Shown in pieces: positions 63,934 through 64,000 of a stretch of 64,000 nucleotides of DNA. Source of the stretch: Acidovorax benzenivorans. Its GTDB lineage: Bacteria; Pseudomonadota; Gammaproteobacteria; Burkholderiales; Burkholderiaceae_C. Below the pieces are notes generated by a model. That model saw only the letters and a program-made list of their open reading frames with translations. It was not told the DNA's origin and ran no database searches. Every line of letters starts with the position of its first letter. Position 1 is the first letter of the stretch. The position numbers and the translations under genes are program-made. Location of the stretch: contig NZ_JAPCKI010000015.1 in the NCBI RefSeq assembly GCF_028680575.1, forward strand, positions 58,670-122,669. The letters are read 5' to 3'.

Positions 63934-64000
63934 TTACATGGCGTTGCCGATTTCGCCAGCAGAGATCTGGCCGGTACGCAGGGCTTCAGCAGCCTGGGCA
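63934..64000 (-). CDS. 3' end of an unidentified gene (runs off the right edge)
   Basis: A minus-strand frame ends at TAA 63936-63934. Its last residues are AQAAEALRTGQISAGEIGNA then Met. It is convergent with scoB and sits after a bidirectional terminator, as a real gene would. The 21 visible residues are too few to name a family. Confidence 0.4.
   Translation of the reverse strand, partial: AQAAEALRTGQISAGEIGNAM

Overview
The window looks like chromosomal DNA of a high-GC betaproteobacterium of the Burkholderiales, most likely Comamonadaceae (Acidovorax-like). Three things point there: the many orphan Bug-type (tripartite tricarboxylate transporter) binding proteins, a BktB-type thiolase that closely resembles the Cupriavidus protein, and recurrent AGCGCT/AGCTAT intergenic repeats. 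No tRNA, rRNA or CRISPR array was seen. The genus assignment is inference.

Layout. 1-4776 is the end of a decayed prophage or integrative element read on the minus strand: terminase and prohead-protease scraps, a phased TTGA array, a hypothetical DNA-binding-like protein, a Rha antirepressor-like gene, an AlpA-type regulator carrying an SSB N-terminus, an operator-flanked promoter and a tyrosine integrase. It abuts what looks like the 3' end of an acyl-CoA ligase gene. 4860-9907 holds c-di-GMP genes (PilZ; a frameshifted sensor GGDEF-EAL protein), a secreted basic protein and a 2OG-Fe dioxygenase. 10029-19256 holds a universal stress protein behind an FNR/Anr box, a Bug protein, bktB, an SDR, a divergent MarR/EamA pair, a pseudouridine synthase with a hybrid histidine kinase, and a nitroreductase. 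19323-23492 is a minus-strand run FKBP > MerR > acyltransferase > MFS. 23827-25735 encodes a SoxC-like sulfite dehydrogenase and its cytochrome. 25748-31311 is the glycine cleavage operon gcvT-gcvH-gcvP behind a tandem glycine riboswitch, with a Crp-like gene coupled to its end. 31326-34182 is a first TRAP transporter.

34653-44996 is the most coherent metabolic unit: Lrp- and LysR-type regulators, a DUF1445/D-glutamate-cyclase-family hydro-lyase, a TRAP transporter with two binding proteins, and a fused 1221-residue 5-oxoprolinase/hydantoinase. Together they predict uptake and opening of 5-oxoproline (pyroglutamate) and possibly processing of D-glutamate. 45129-50605 has a chemoreceptor, ETF-ubiquinone oxidoreductase, an SDR, a thioesterase and an AhpD-like protein. 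50674-58678 is an IclR-controlled catabolic cluster with three Bug proteins, an RraA-type aldolase, a D-2-hydroxyacid dehydrogenase, an amidohydrolase/lactonase, an SMP-30 lactonase and a chimeric gene remnant. 58854-63812 has katG, pcaC-like, a PAS-LuxR regulator and scoAB. The last 67 bases hold the 3' end of an unidentified minus-strand gene.

The observations most worth following are the pyroglutamate/D-glutamate cluster, a Bug signal peptide encoded by an intergenic repeat (54856-54915), an SSB-AlpA chimera (2431-2910), an amidohydrolase-Bug chimera (52700-53068), a dual operator at the element promoter (3008-3052), the riboswitch with a hairpin in its inter-aptamer linker (31198-31221), and a repeat found directly after three stop codons.
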